Source: Paenarthrobacter ilicis (GTDB lineage Bacteria > Actinomycetota > Actinomycetes > Actinomycetales > Micrococcaceae). From it: 64,000 nucleotides of DNA. The notes under the pieces were generated by a model that saw only the letters and a program-made list of their open reading frames with translations, was not told where the DNA came from and ran no database searches. The position numbers and the translations under genes are program-made. The stretch is taken from positions 1,798,001 through 1,862,000 of the forward strand of contig NZ_JAFBCD010000001.1 of the NCBI RefSeq assembly GCF_016907545.1, given 5' to 3'. Position 1 is the first letter of the stretch. Every line of letters starts with the position of its first letter. Positions 8,834 through 17,880 of this stretch are shown piece by piece.

Positions 8834-10846
8834 TCAGTTCAGGGCGGAGAGCTCGTTCCGGAGCTCGTCGAGGACGGTGGGGTCGACTTTGGATGCGGCC
8901 ATGCCAAGGAGCGCGTTCAGGCTCATTGAACGGGCCATGGAAATCATGGGGTTCCCCACGAGTTCGGGTACATGTCGGGCGATGATGTCGCTGCTTTCCG
9001 GGTCGTCCAGGATCTCGCCGATCGGGGAACGGTCCAGATCCCAACGGCCTGTGGCCGGTTCATCCTCCGGGTTCGCTTTCCGGTTGGGAGGTGTGGTCGG
9101 TGTCCAGTTCAGGTACCGCAGCCCGTAGCCGGAGGCATAGGTGGGGTTGCTGGTGTCGTTGGGGACATCGGCCTGGTTGGCTTCGACTGCTTCCATGGAG
9201 GAAGGAAGTTCGAACGGGAGTTTTCCGAGCGGTTCGAGTTCGCCGAAGAGGACCTTCACGAACGCTTCGTCGTGGGAACCGAAGTTCACAATGAGTGAGC
9301 CGACCTCGTTCACGAAGGGCGCCACGATGGCTGGTCTGTCGAGGTAGACATCAACGACGGTGGGGACCGTGGAGGCGACGCTGCGGATGTGTTGAAGTTC
9401 CTCGTCGTGGAAGTCGAGGGACCCGGCGTGGAAGAAGTTTTCCAGCTCACCTGGTTCGCCGCGTTCCTCCCACGGTGCCACGAGCCGCAGGACAGCGACG
9501 TCGGCTTCTTCCGGTGTTGCCACGACAGTGACCCATTTGCGCAGTACTTTCGGGTCGATTCCCTCGGCGTAGACGCGCAGGTCGGTACTTAGCGGGAGGT
9601 GGGCGGTGCCGGCACTGTTTTTGAGCAGTGTCTGGGCGTGGGCTTGCGCTTCGATGCCCGCGGCGCGGGCTTGGGGGGATCCGACGATGGCCTCGGCTGC
9701 GTCGACGTCGACGAACGGGTTGTCGAACAGGCCGAGGCGGAACTTCTCGCGCAGCAGCCGGCGGACGGACTGGTCGAGACGGGCTTCGGTGATGTGGCCT
9801 GCCGTGACGAGGTTTACGAGTCGTGCGGGTTCGGTTTCCCCGCCGAACTGATCCACGCCGGCGTCGATCGATTTGATCATCCGCTGCTCTTCGGTGAGGT
9901 CTTCGACTCCCCAGAACTGGCGGGACACGATGCCCCAGTCGGTGCAGATGATGCCTTCAAACCCGAGCTGGTCACGGAGGATATCGGTCAGGATCACTTT
10001 GTTGAAATTGAACCCGACCTCCTCGAATTCAGTGCCTACCGGCATGCCGTAGTACGGCATCATTTGCGAGACGCCGGCCGCAATGAGTTTCCTGAACGGT
10101 TCCAGATGGTAATCGAACATCCCGCCCGGGTACACCTGCTCGCGTCCGTAGGAGAAGTGTGGGTCTTCGCCGTCTTTTTGTGGTCCGCCGCCTGGGAAGT
10201 GTTTGGCCATGCCGGATACCGAATCGGATCCAATGCTGCTGCCTTGCAATCCCCGCACGTACGCGGCACCCAGGCGTCCGACGACGTCGGCGCTGGCGCC
10301 AAATGTGGTGCTGGCACGAGACCAGCGCGGTTCGGTGGCGATGTCCACCTGCGGATGCAGGGCGGTGCGGATACCGACCGCGAGATACTCACGACGGACT
10401 ATGTCCGCGAACTTCTCCACGAGTTCAGGGTCATCCAAGGCCCCGAAGCCGAGCATTTCGGGCCATTGCGAGAAGGGGCCCGCCAGCAGTGATGTCGCCG
10501 GGTTGTCGCTGAAAGCGTGCCGCGGGTCGGTGGAGAACGTTACCGGGATACCCAACCGCGTGTTTCGTGCGATGGTCTGCACGGCGTTGGTCCACTCGGC
10601 GATTTCCTGGGCTGAAGGGGCCTGAAGGATGTTGAAGTGCGTGATCTGGCGTTCCAGCAGGACGCGGGCCGACGGCAGGCCGAAGATGCCGGGGGCGTCG
10701 AAATCACCGAACGGCAGAATTGGGTGGAACATCAGCGCAGCTTTTTCCTCCAGGTACATGCGTGAAAGGAGGTCTTCGATGCGCTGGTCGATACTCAGGG
10801 ATGGGTCCTGGTATGGGAACGTCGTGGTTGAGGCGTTGGTTGTCAT
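8834..10846 (-). CDS. glycoside hydrolase family 3 beta-glycosidase
   Basis: The product has 670 residues starting at ATG 10846 behind a weak ribosome binding site. GH3 barrel landmarks are KHFPGGG (Lys215-His216) and the nucleophile Asp303 in IICTDWGIV. The C-terminal sandwich is shorter than in the neighbouring GH3 and has no Fn3-like domain. Instead, an acidic helical tail of about 60 residues (DRSPIGEILDDPES onward) ends the protein. No signal peptide is present. The two GH3 enzymes share an operon but are clearly divergent, which suggests they take different linkages or sugars of one branched glycoside chain. Confidence 0.9.
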   Translation of the reverse strand: MTTNASTTTFPYQDPSLSIDQRIEDLLSRMYLEEKAALMFHPILPFGDFDAPGIFGLPSARVLLERQITHFNILQAPSAQEIAEWTNAVQTIARNTRLGIPVTFSTDPRHAFSDNPATSLLAGPFSQWPEMLGFGALDDPELVEKFADIVRREYLAVGIRTALHPQVDIATEPRWSRASTTFGASADVVGRLGAAYVRGLQGSSIGSDSVSGMAKHFPGGGPQKDGEDPHFSYGREQVYPGGMFDYHLEPFRKLIAAGVSQMMPYYGMPVGTEFEEVGFNFNKVILTDILRDQLGFEGIICTDWGIVSRQFWGVEDLTEEQRMIKSIDAGVDQFGGETEPARLVNLVTAGHITEARLDQSVRRLLREKFRLGLFDNPFVDVDAAEAIVGSPQARAAGIEAQAHAQTLLKNSAGTAHLPLSTDLRVYAEGIDPKVLRKWVTVVATPEEADVAVLRLVAPWEERGEPGELENFFHAGSLDFHDEELQHIRSVASTVPTVVDVYLDRPAIVAPFVNEVGSLIVNFGSHDEAFVKVLFGELEPLGKLPFELPSSMEAVEANQADVPNDTSNPTYASGYGLRYLNWTPTTPPNRKANPEDEPATGRWDLDRSPIGEILDDPESSDIIARHVPELVGNPMISMARSMSLNALLGMAASKVDPTVLDELRNELSALN

Positions 10847-10892
10847 GTCGCTGCCGTTTCGAGGTCAGGGTTGGTGGAAGAGGGCTGAGGGG

Positions 10893-11834
10893 CTAGTTGC
10901 TTGTGAGGAAGGAAGCCATGCGTTTGACGGTTTGCCCTACCTCTGGAACCAGCCGGGTGCGGTCCAAATGACCATGGGGCATGCCTTCGGCTAAGTAGAG
11001 TTCGGCGTCAACTGAAGCGGCCAGCAGGTCGGCGTGGAATGCTTCCCCGGAAGGGCGTAGGTCATCGTATTCGGAGACGAGGGTGAGAGTTCTCGGGAAT
11101 CCGGCGAGGTCGTGGCCATCCACGGAAGCGTAGGGAGCCTGCTGTCCGGCCGTGTAGAGGCTGAACATGTGATCAACCAGTCCCTGGTTCATTCGGGTGA
11201 GACCCAGGGCTTCGGACAAGCCCGTCTCCAGAGTCTCCGAGATCACCAGTTGGCGGTGGACCATCGGGTACACCAGCAGGAGCGCGGCAGGAAGTTCCTC
11301 GTTCTGTTCGCGGAGTTCGAGTACCGAGCCGACGGCGAGGTTGGCCCCCGCCGATGCGCCGCCAAGGCAGTATGCGCGGTCGGGTGAGCCCCACAAGCGA
11401 CGGTGATCCCGGACCCACCTGACGACGTCGGCGACCTGCCGGTGCGGGACGGGGTAGGTGATGGTGGTGCCGTTCGAGAGCGCGTAGTCGACCGTGACGA
11501 CAGGGATTCCGTGAAGGAATGCCAGTTCCCGGGCTACGGTGTCGGATTCGGGCATGTCGATGCTTCCGCCGGCGAACCCGCCGCCGTGGACCCACACGAA
11601 TACCGGTGTGCGGGGATCCAGGTTCTTTGGCATGTAGAGGCGCACGCCTACTGGTCCTTCGCGCGTATCGACCACGGTGACCTGGACTTCACCGGCGGGG
11701 GGCTCTGTGGTTTCGGTGTCTTTGAATGCCATGGCCAGTTCCTTGGCCGTCTCCGGGTTGGACATTGCGTCGGCGACGGAGGCGAACTTTTCAAGAACTT
11801 TCATCTTGTTTGCGAAGTAAGGGTCGAGTGGCAT
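10893..11834 (-). CDS. alpha/beta hydrolase, HSL-like esterase
   Basis: The product has 313 residues. ATG at 11834 is preceded by AAAGGA. The oxyanion-hole motif HGGG is at 83-86, and the nucleophile Ser161 lies in GGASAGAN (the family consensus is GDSAGG, so Asp is replaced by Ala). Asp in SEYDDLRPSG and His in MPHGHLD complete the triad. The enzyme is cytoplasmic. It likely removes acyl groups (acetyl or similar) from imported glycosides so that the glycosidases can act, or hydrolyses an ester of the aglycone. It sits 33 bases after the MFS gene and 46 bases before the GH3 gene in the same operon. Confidence 0.85.
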   Translation of the reverse strand: MPLDPYFANKMKVLEKFASVADAMSNPETAKELAMAFKDTETTEPPAGEVQVTVVDTREGPVGVRLYMPKNLDPRTPVFVWVHGGGFAGGSIDMPESDTVARELAFLHGIPVVTVDYALSNGTTITYPVPHRQVADVVRWVRDHRRLWGSPDRAYCLGGASAGANLAVGSVLELREQNEELPAALLLVYPMVHRQLVISETLETGLSEALGLTRMNQGLVDHMFSLYTAGQQAPYASVDGHDLAGFPRTLTLVSEYDDLRPSGEAFHADLLAASVDAELYLAEGMPHGHLDRTRLVPEVGQTVKRMASFLTSN

Positions 11835-11866
11835 GATGCGTCCTTTCTCTCTGGTGTGCACTAGAA

Positions 11867-13147
11867 CTATTTGACGGACTTGATCTTGAGGACCAGCAGG
11901 CCGCCGATGATGGCTGTGACGCCGGCGATGGTGAACCAGAGCCCGTATCCGCCTCCGAAGAGGGCGTTGCCGAGGGGGATGAAGACGACGCCGGCGAATA
12001 GCGGCGCCAGGACACCGGGCAGGGTACCGGCGAGGTTCAGGATGCCGAGGTCTTTGGCCATCTCGTCCTGGTGGGGCAGGACGGAGATGCACAGGGCCTG
12101 GTCCACGGCGAAGAAGGTGCCGGCTCCCATGCCGATGACGCCTTGGGCGATGAGCAGGACGGTGAGGCCGGAGGCGCCGAAGTTCGGTGAGATGGCGATG
12201 AGGATGACGCCGAGGCCGAGAACGAGACCGGAGGCGAGGACGAAGGGCTTCCGGCGTCCGACTTTGTCCGAAAGGTATCCGCCAAGGATGCTGAAGACCA
12301 CCAGGGTGCCGATGCTGGCTGCCTGGGCGAGTGCGTTGAACTTCAGCTGGGCGTCGGTGTCCATCCCGAACTCGGCACCGAGGAACAACGTGATGTACGT
12401 GGAGGTTGCGCCGAACCCGAGGAGCACCAACGCTTTGCTCAGCCAGGCCCACCCGAAGTCCGGGAACTTCCGGGGGTGGAACACGTAGGAGCCGAGAACC
12501 TGTTTCAGGTCCATCTTCGTGGCGGGCTTATCGGTGCGGACTTTGTCTTTGAGGACGATGCCGAAGACGATGATGGTGATCAGGCCGAAGATTGCAGGAA
12601 CCGTGAAGCGCAGGAAGGTAGTGGGCAGCAGGGTCAGGAAGAGAGCGCCACCCAGGATTGCGGCCGGTGTTACGGCACCGATGATGCCCGATACGCCACC
12701 ACGCTTAGCTTCGGGGACTTGGTCGGCAAGGGTGGTGTGGTGGGCGGCCAGAGCGAAGTTGGCGCACAGTTGCACCAGGCACCAGGAGATCAGCAGCAGC
12801 GGATAAGTCGGGGCAAGGCCGCTAAGAACAAGGAAGATTGCTGTACCGATGCCCCCGGCGAGGATGAACGGTCGTCGCATGCCGAAGCGGGACGTGGTCC
12901 GGTCTGAGAGCCGGCCGGCGACGGGCTGCACCACGGTGGAGAAAAGCGCACCTGCGCCGGTGAGCAGGCCCAGCAGTGCTGGTGCGCTGTCGATGCCCGA
13001 CATTTCCTGGATTTTGACGGACAGGCCACCGTAGACGGGGGCGAGCAACGCCACGTAGATGCCGAAGGACGAGAGCGCAAACGAGCCGACGTAGCCTCGT
13101 GGGGACTTGATCCGCGGCGGGTTCACCACGGTGATGGTCTCTGACAT
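11867..13147 (-). CDS. MFS transporter, glycoside/sugar type
   Basis: The product has 426 residues with ATG at 13147 and a perfect AAAGGAG site; an upstream in-frame start lacks this. About 12 hydrophobic segments are visible. The loop GRLSDRTTSRFGMRRPF after helix 2-3, and its partner GGYLSDKVGRRKPF after the middle, are the MFS A-motifs. The first resembles that of the glycoside-pentoside-hexuronide and sucrose carriers. The likely role is uptake of intact glycosides, since all hydrolases in the operon lack export signals. Confidence 0.88.
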   Translation of the reverse strand: MSETITVVNPPRIKSPRGYVGSFALSSFGIYVALLAPVYGGLSVKIQEMSGIDSAPALLGLLTGAGALFSTVVQPVAGRLSDRTTSRFGMRRPFILAGGIGTAIFLVLSGLAPTYPLLLISWCLVQLCANFALAAHHTTLADQVPEAKRGGVSGIIGAVTPAAILGGALFLTLLPTTFLRFTVPAIFGLITIIVFGIVLKDKVRTDKPATKMDLKQVLGSYVFHPRKFPDFGWAWLSKALVLLGFGATSTYITLFLGAEFGMDTDAQLKFNALAQAASIGTLVVFSILGGYLSDKVGRRKPFVLASGLVLGLGVILIAISPNFGASGLTVLLIAQGVIGMGAGTFFAVDQALCISVLPHQDEMAKDLGILNLAGTLPGVLAPLFAGVVFIPLGNALFGGGYGLWFTIAGVTAIIGGLLVLKIKSVK

Positions 13148-13198
13148 TTGGAACTCCTTTGTTCTTCGTGCATGGCAGGAGCCTTGCACGGTGCGTGC

Positions 13199-15739
13199 TT
13201 AGTGGGTAGGTGTAGGCAGCGCGGGTGAGGCGGTTGTGTGAAGAGTGTCTGCTGATGCCTCAGCCTCGGGGCTGAGTGTGTGGATCCGTACCTGCATGGG
13301 TTCAACGCCGGCGGCGGTAACTGTGACGGTGATGTCGCCGGGTTCGTGTCCTGCGCGGATGACGGCGAGTGCACGGCCGTTGAAGGTCCTGTGGGTGGAA
13401 GAGGCGAATCCTTCGGTGGTGATCGCCTCTCCGGTTCCGAAGCCGAGCAGTGTGCCGGGGCCCTCGACGGTCACTTCGAGGGTGCGATCGGCCAGCGGTC
13501 TCACGATTCCGTCGTTGTCGGTCAGTTCGATGGGAACGTAGGCGAGGTCATGGCCGTCTGCAACCAGCGTTGTTGTCTCCGGTTGTACCTGGAGGCGAAG
13601 GCTTTCCCGGGCGCTGCGGAGCGTGTGGCGCTTGATTTCGGTGTCGTCGTCGTCGTAAGCGATGGCCGTGAGTTCGCCGGGCTGGTATGGAAGGGTGAAT
13701 TTGGTCAGGTAGTCACCGTCCCGGCCCGATTTCGCCGATTCGATGGTCCTGCCGTTCAGTTGCAGCTCTATAAGGGCGGCGTCGGCGTAGACCTCGACAG
13801 TTGCTTCGCGGCCCTCACAGCCCTCCCAACTCCAGCTGGGGATGGAGTTCGTCGCTCGCCATCCGGTTTTGACTACCTTCTCGCCGGAGTGGTTGACGGG
13901 TTCGATCGCGATGTGCGGGCCGGTTGCCAGGTGCCAGGCGATTTCATTGAGGTAGGACTGGGTCTGCCTGAATCCGGTGATGTCAATGACTGGTTCACCG
14001 GCAAGCAGTGCAGGGTACGGGTGGTAGATGGAGCGTTTGGTGGTGCCGTATTGCTTGGTGGCAAGCCCGGCTTCACCGATGTAGTCCCAGCCTGTCCAGG
14101 CGAAGTCCCCGATTACGTGGGTGAGGTTCTCGATTTGCTTCCAGATTTTCACGGTGTGTGCGGCCCGGGTTTCGCTGCCGACGATCACTCGGTTGGGATG
14201 CAGTTTCGCGTCGAGCTCGTACCGGCCGGTCATGTAGTTGTATCCGGCGACGTCCAGGGCGCCGAACGCATCCCGGGTTCGTTTGTCGACGGCGGGGAGC
14301 CGAACGATCCGATCCAGCATGCGGTCCAGGATGCCGATGATGAGGTTCAGGACTCCGATCAGGTTCTTGTTCGGGTTCTCGCCGCTCTCACGCGCCGCGG
14401 CGGCCTTTTGTGCCAGTTTCTCTTCGTCCTGTGGGCTGATGAGGTTCAGGAACCCGTTGATGCCGTTGGTGATGAGGCGGGTGGAGTCCAGTTCCCGTGC
14501 GCGGTCGGCAATGCGTTGGTTCATCTCAGTACCGCGCGGTGTTGCGGTCTCTGCTATTTCGTTCCCGATCGAGTACATGATCACGGAGGGGTGGTTGAAC
14601 GCGTTCGCGACCAAGGCTTCGAGGTCGCGCTCCCACCAGTCGACAAAGTTCTGGCTGTAATCGTTCAGGACCTTGGGACGGAACCATGCGTCCGTGAGTT
14701 CATCCATGACCAGCACACCATGGCGGTCACACGCCCGCAGGAGTGAACGCGAGGCGGCGTTGTGGGCGCTGCGGATGGCGTTGAAGCCACTTTCCTTCAG
14801 GATGCGGATCCTGCGCTCATCGGCAGCGTCGAGAGTATGAGCTCCGATCACACCGTTGTCGTGATGGATTGCGGCTCCGCGGAGTTTGACCGGGGTGCCG
14901 TTGATCCGCAGTCCCCGGCGGGCATCTGCGGTGACCATACGGATCCCGAAGTCTTCGCCGGCGCTGTCGATTGTGGTCGCATCAGAGACGAGGCGCGACG
15001 TTGCCCGATGCAGCTGGGGGGTCGATGGAGACCATAGTGCTGCATTGGAGAGCTCCATGTACTGGCGGGCAGTGGCTGAACCGTTGGCCGGGACGGCCAG
15101 GCTGCTCCTGGAGGTTGCCACGAGAGCGTCCTGCGGATCGAAGAGATCGGTCACAACCTCCAGCGTTCGTGCGGTGGCCTCGCGGTTGAAGACCGTGGTC
15201 GTGGCAAGAACCGTGGCCGTCGTTCCGACCAGGGCAGCGGTGGAGATCCGCAGCCCTGTCGGTGCGATGTGGGTCTGTTCGCCAACCAGGAGGTGGACTG
15301 GACGGTAGATGCCGCTGCCGGTGTACCAGCGTCCATTGGGCTCATCAGCATTGTGCGCGATGACCTCGATCGTGTTCGCGGTTCCGTAGTTGAGGAACTC
15401 ATCCAGAGCTACGTGGAACAGGGCATAGCCCGATGGCCGCCCTCCGGCGAGTATTCCGTTCACGAAGACCTCGGAGCGGTGATAGACACCCTCAAACTCA
15501 AGGGTGACCGTCTTATCGCGCCACTCCTCGGGTGCGTCGAACGATTTGCTGTAGCGGTAAACGCCGCCTGGGTAATAGCCCGTATTGCCGACATTGCGTG
15601 TGTTGGGGTCCCGCTGCTCGAACAGCATGGCGTCATGCGGGACCGTCACAGGACCCACAACAGCGTCGGGCGCCGAGCCATCGCGCAGAACGTACCAGTC
15701 ACGGTCGAAAGAATTTCTAATCAACGGGTTCACCTTCAT
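13199..15739 (-). CDS. glycoside hydrolase family 2 (beta-galactosidase-like)
   Basis: The product has 846 residues and is the first gene of the operon. It has the GH2 sugar-binding and immunoglobulin-like domains (about 1-270), then the TIM barrel. The acid/base Glu394 lies in YSIGNEIAE and the nucleophile Glu523 in VIVGSETRAA. A lysine/leucine-rich insertion occupies about 430-490 within the barrel. C-terminal beta domains follow (DUF4982-like and Ig-like, about 600-830), ending in a Thr/Ala/Pro-rich tail. No signal peptide is present. Substrate may be a beta-galactoside or beta-glucuronide; the sequence does not decide. The ATG overlaps the downstream edge of the operator region, so repression would block both transcription and ribosome access. 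Confidence 0.92.
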   Translation of the reverse strand: MKVNPLIRNSFDRDWYVLRDGSAPDAVVGPVTVPHDAMLFEQRDPNTRNVGNTGYYPGGVYRYSKSFDAPEEWRDKTVTLEFEGVYHRSEVFVNGILAGGRPSGYALFHVALDEFLNYGTANTIEVIAHNADEPNGRWYTGSGIYRPVHLLVGEQTHIAPTGLRISTAALVGTTATVLATTTVFNREATARTLEVVTDLFDPQDALVATSRSSLAVPANGSATARQYMELSNAALWSPSTPQLHRATSRLVSDATTIDSAGEDFGIRMVTADARRGLRINGTPVKLRGAAIHHDNGVIGAHTLDAADERRIRILKESGFNAIRSAHNAASRSLLRACDRHGVLVMDELTDAWFRPKVLNDYSQNFVDWWERDLEALVANAFNHPSVIMYSIGNEIAETATPRGTEMNQRIADRARELDSTRLITNGINGFLNLISPQDEEKLAQKAAAARESGENPNKNLIGVLNLIIGILDRMLDRIVRLPAVDKRTRDAFGALDVAGYNYMTGRYELDAKLHPNRVIVGSETRAAHTVKIWKQIENLTHVIGDFAWTGWDYIGEAGLATKQYGTTKRSIYHPYPALLAGEPVIDITGFRQTQSYLNEIAWHLATGPHIAIEPVNHSGEKVVKTGWRATNSIPSWSWEGCEGREATVEVYADAALIELQLNGRTIESAKSGRDGDYLTKFTLPYQPGELTAIAYDDDDTEIKRHTLRSARESLRLQVQPETTTLVADGHDLAYVPIELTDNDGIVRPLADRTLEVTVEGPGTLLGFGTGEAITTEGFASSTHRTFNGRALAVIRAGHEPGDITVTVTAAGVEPMQVRIHTLSPEAEASADTLHTTASPALPTPTH

Positions 15740-15745
15740 CTTTGA

Positions 15746-15763
15746 GTTTCCCGGGCGGGAAAC
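15746..15763. promoter_or_regulatory. palindromic operator 1 for the TetR regulator
   Basis: GTTTCCC, 4 bases, GGGAAAC: an 18-bp palindrome with perfect 7-bp arms, starting 7 bases from the GH2 start codon. Confidence 0.8.
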
Positions 15764-15791
15764 TTGTTTCCCGTAGGGGAAACGCTAGACT
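15764..15791 (+). promoter_or_regulatory. promoter of the TetR gene
   Basis: TTGTTT, 16 bases, TAGACT, with operator 2 as the spacer. This implies autorepression. Confidence 0.6.
15766..15783. promoter_or_regulatory. palindromic operator 2 for the TetR regulator
   Basis: A second GTTTCCC-N4-GGGAAAC site, 20 bp centre to centre from operator 1 (two helical turns). It lies between the -35 and -10 boxes of the regulator's own promoter. Confidence 0.8.
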
Positions 15792-15810
15792 GTAACCCGA
15801 ATCACGTCAA
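15782..15810 (-). promoter_or_regulatory. promoter of the glycoside operon
   Basis: On the minus strand TTGACG (15810-15805), 17 bases, TAGCGT (15787-15782): a near-consensus sigma-A promoter facing the regulator's promoter. The -10 boxes overlap, and both operators lie at or just after the start site. Confidence 0.7.
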
Positions 15811-15833
15811 GACCAATTCTTGGGAAAGGTGCC

Positions 15834-16550
15834 ATGACTATTCAGGCTCAGGACAGCACGAGTTCGAAGGGACGCAAACGCGGAGGCCCGCTGCGCATCA
15901 ATCAGGGCATGATCCTCAGGGTTGCCCGCACCATGGACCCGGCGACGCTGACCATGCAGGCCGTCGCCGACGAGCTCGGCGTGGACCGTAAGGCCCTCAA
16001 CTACCACGTGACGGACCGAGAAGGACTTCTCCGGCTCCTGGCCGCAGACGTCTTCGAATCAACTTTCACAGAGGGTTTCGGTGCATACTTTGATGCCGCC
16101 GGGGGAACCGTCGACGCTGACTGGAAAACGGCCATCCGGGCCTGGGCGGTGACAGTGCGGGACAGCATGGTCTCCACCAACGTGGTCAGTAACTACTTCC
16201 GGCTCAACAGCGACAATCTTGCTGTCTTCGAACCTGCTGAACTGGTCCTGCAGCACATGATCCGTGCCGGATTCGACCTCCCCACCGCAGGCAGGGGGCT
16301 TGCGTTCGTCACCCACTTCGCCATGGCTGTGGGCCGGGACATCATCATGGAGCAACAGCTTGGCGAACACCCGCAGGGACCTGAAGTGCGTCGGCTCCTC
16401 GAGAACGCTGAGGACACGGGAGGCTACGAAGCATTCCGGGGACTTATTGCCCTGGAGATCAATGGACCCCAGGACATCCAGGCTCAGTTCGAGTTCGAAA
16501 TAGACATCTTCATCGCGGGGATGGAACGCCGCCTGGATGCGGCGCGATGA
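15834..16550 (+). CDS. TetR-family transcriptional repressor of the glycoside operon
   Basis: The product has 238 residues. ATG follows GGGAAAGG. The N-terminal HTH (MQAVADELGVDRKALNYHVTDREGLL, about 42-68) is of TetR type, followed by a helical ligand-binding domain of the TetR_C kind. It is divergent from the GH2-led operon with two matching palindromes between them, so it probably represses both directions until a glycoside or aglycone binds. Its stop codon overlaps the next gene's start (ATGA), indicating translational coupling to the small membrane protein. Confidence 0.9.
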   Translation: MTIQAQDSTSSKGRKRGGPLRINQGMILRVARTMDPATLTMQAVADELGVDRKALNYHVTDREGLLRLLAADVFESTFTEGFGAYFDAAGGTVDADWKTAIRAWAVTVRDSMVSTNVVSNYFRLNSDNLAVFEPAELVLQHMIRAGFDLPTAGRGLAFVTHFAMAVGRDIIMEQQLGEHPQGPEVRRLLENAEDTGGYEAFRGLIALEINGPQDIQAQFEFEIDIFIAGMERRLDAAR

Positions 16551-17047
16551 GCCATCGGGGACAGAACGCACATCAGCGGGCAGAGGCACTGAAAGAACGC
16601 CTTTACATAACCTTTACGGCGCTGGCTGTCACAATCGCTTTCGAAAGGGACGCCGAGCATGCCTCAGTGGGTGGCGCCGCGCTCACACTTCTCCTCACTG
16701 TGCTTGGCACGTTGCTCGCCGTCTTCGTGGCAGACCTCATCGCGCACATGATCCGGGACGGCGCCCTGCCATCCCGGCCGGAACTCGCCCACCTCATGTA
16801 CGTGAGCTTCGGATCCCTGGCCGTGATAGTCGCCCCAATGATTGTCCTCGGGCTCAGCGCCCTTGGTGTAGTCGGTGTGGGGCCGGGACTTAGGCTAATA
16901 GCGCTAATCCTCGTTGGCACGCTGGTGGTCGTGACACTGTTCGCCGTGCGGAAACTGCGGGTCAAGCCGTGGCAGAAGGTACTGGTACTTGCCATCATGG
17001 GCGCACTCGGGCTGGGGGTGCTCGCCATCGAACTCGCCGTGCATTGA
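16547..17047 (+). CDS. small integral membrane protein of unknown function
   Basis: The product has 166 residues with four or five hydrophobic helices (about 19-32, 42-66, 85-112, 115-134, 143-163) separated by short basic loops. Its start overlaps the TetR stop by 4 bases, so the two are co-translated. No family was recognised. It could be an accessory to uptake or a membrane partner of the regulator, but nothing in the sequence fixes a role. Confidence 0.7.
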   Translation: MSHRGQNAHQRAEALKERLYITFTALAVTIAFERDAEHASVGGAALTLLLTVLGTLLAVFVADLIAHMIRDGALPSRPELAHLMYVSFGSLAVIVAPMIVLGLSALGVVGVGPGLRLIALILVGTLVVVTLFAVRKLRVKPWQKVLVLAIMGALGLGVLAIELAVH

Positions 17048-17197
17048 CCCCGGCCATAAACATGGCAGACGGCAAGATGTCCTCAAAACGAGGGTAAGTC
17101 CCGCGACGTCGACCTATTTTGTTGTGTCCGTAATTAGCGATGCAGACGGATGCTCGTAGCCAGTTGCGCGCGAGGAGTTCGACCAGGCCCACACCGT

Positions 17198-17370
17198 TTA
17201 TTGGAGGGTGCCCGTTGATCTGCACTTCTGTGGTGTTTGAATGATGTAGGTGCTGCCGGCGGGAACGGTTGCAATCCCATTGACGGCTTCGCCGGAGAGC
17301 AGGTTGAGCCCTGTTGCCGGGTACTCGGCGTCGGCATCGGTGTGGTTGATGAGGAAGGCAACCAGGAGCG
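17198..17370 (-). pseudogene. remnant of a GH42 beta-galactosidase C-terminus
   Basis: The minus-strand frame reads LLVAFLINHTDADAEYPATG, then LNLLSGEAVNGIATVPAGS, and stops at 17198-17200. NH-T and LLSG-x-x-V-x-G match the end of GH42 enzymes (consensus NHT and DLLTG). No catalytic barrel is found upstream, since a different decayed gene occupies that DNA, so this is a severed tail. It suggests that a galactosidase locus was lost here. Confidence 0.65.
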
Positions 17371-17420
17371 GCGCCGTCCAACAAATTGATCTTGCCAGCT
17401 TCGAGTCCTCCGCGTCTTAG

Positions 17421-17880
17421 CGTCTGCCGTTCTCCTCGAGCTATGACGACGCCGGCGAGCTCGCGTCGAGGCTGGCGTCACTGGACGCCGTCAGCGTGGC
17501 GGTTCGGCTGGAACGTCGTGACGACGGCGGGGGCCGCTGCCGCCGCCAACTTCGACCCGGCCGCTAATACCGTGCGCGTGAGGTGACAGCGAAGGCCGTG
17601 GCGGCCTGGGCCGGCACAGCGGAGTCCCATGGCCTGCCCGGGTCCCCCACGCCCGGTGGTAGTCCAGGCGGGCGCCTCCAAAAGCAGGGATCCGTCTCGC
17701 CGACGAACACGCGGAGGTCATCTTCACCGCGGCCCAGACACTCTACGAAGCCCTTGCATTCCGGCGGTACATCAACGGCGCGGCAACGACTTTCGGCCGG
17801 CGGCCCGAGGAGATCGCCATCCTGCCGGGCCTGTCGACCGTTATCGGCAGCACCGGGGCAGAGGCGAATGAACCACGCCG
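17421..17880 (+). pseudogene. decayed NtaA/SnaA-type FMN-dependent monooxygenase
   Basis: Fragments of a luciferase-like monooxygenase follow in order but in shifting frames: SSSYDDAGELASRLASLD, then [18 protein letters not shown], then RAREVTAKAVAAWAGT, then PVVVQAGAS, then ADEHAEVIFTAAQTLYEALA and FGRRPEEIAILPGLSTVIG. They match conserved blocks of intact relatives in this window (for example ASLDLLSGGRAAWNIVTT at 36047-37462). At least three frameshifts and missing N- and C-terminal parts make it non-functional. It extends the monooxygenase-rich region leftwards. Confidence 0.8.

Noticed and set aside
8760..9044. Longer N-terminus for the GH3 gene
   Set aside because: Lacks homology and a ribosome site; ATG at 8759 has AAGGA and starts the conserved sequence.
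11835..12452. N-terminal extension of the esterase-like gene
   Set aside because: It lies opposite no conserved sequence, is Arg/Pro-rich and overlaps the MFS gene; the start at 11834 has AAAGGA.
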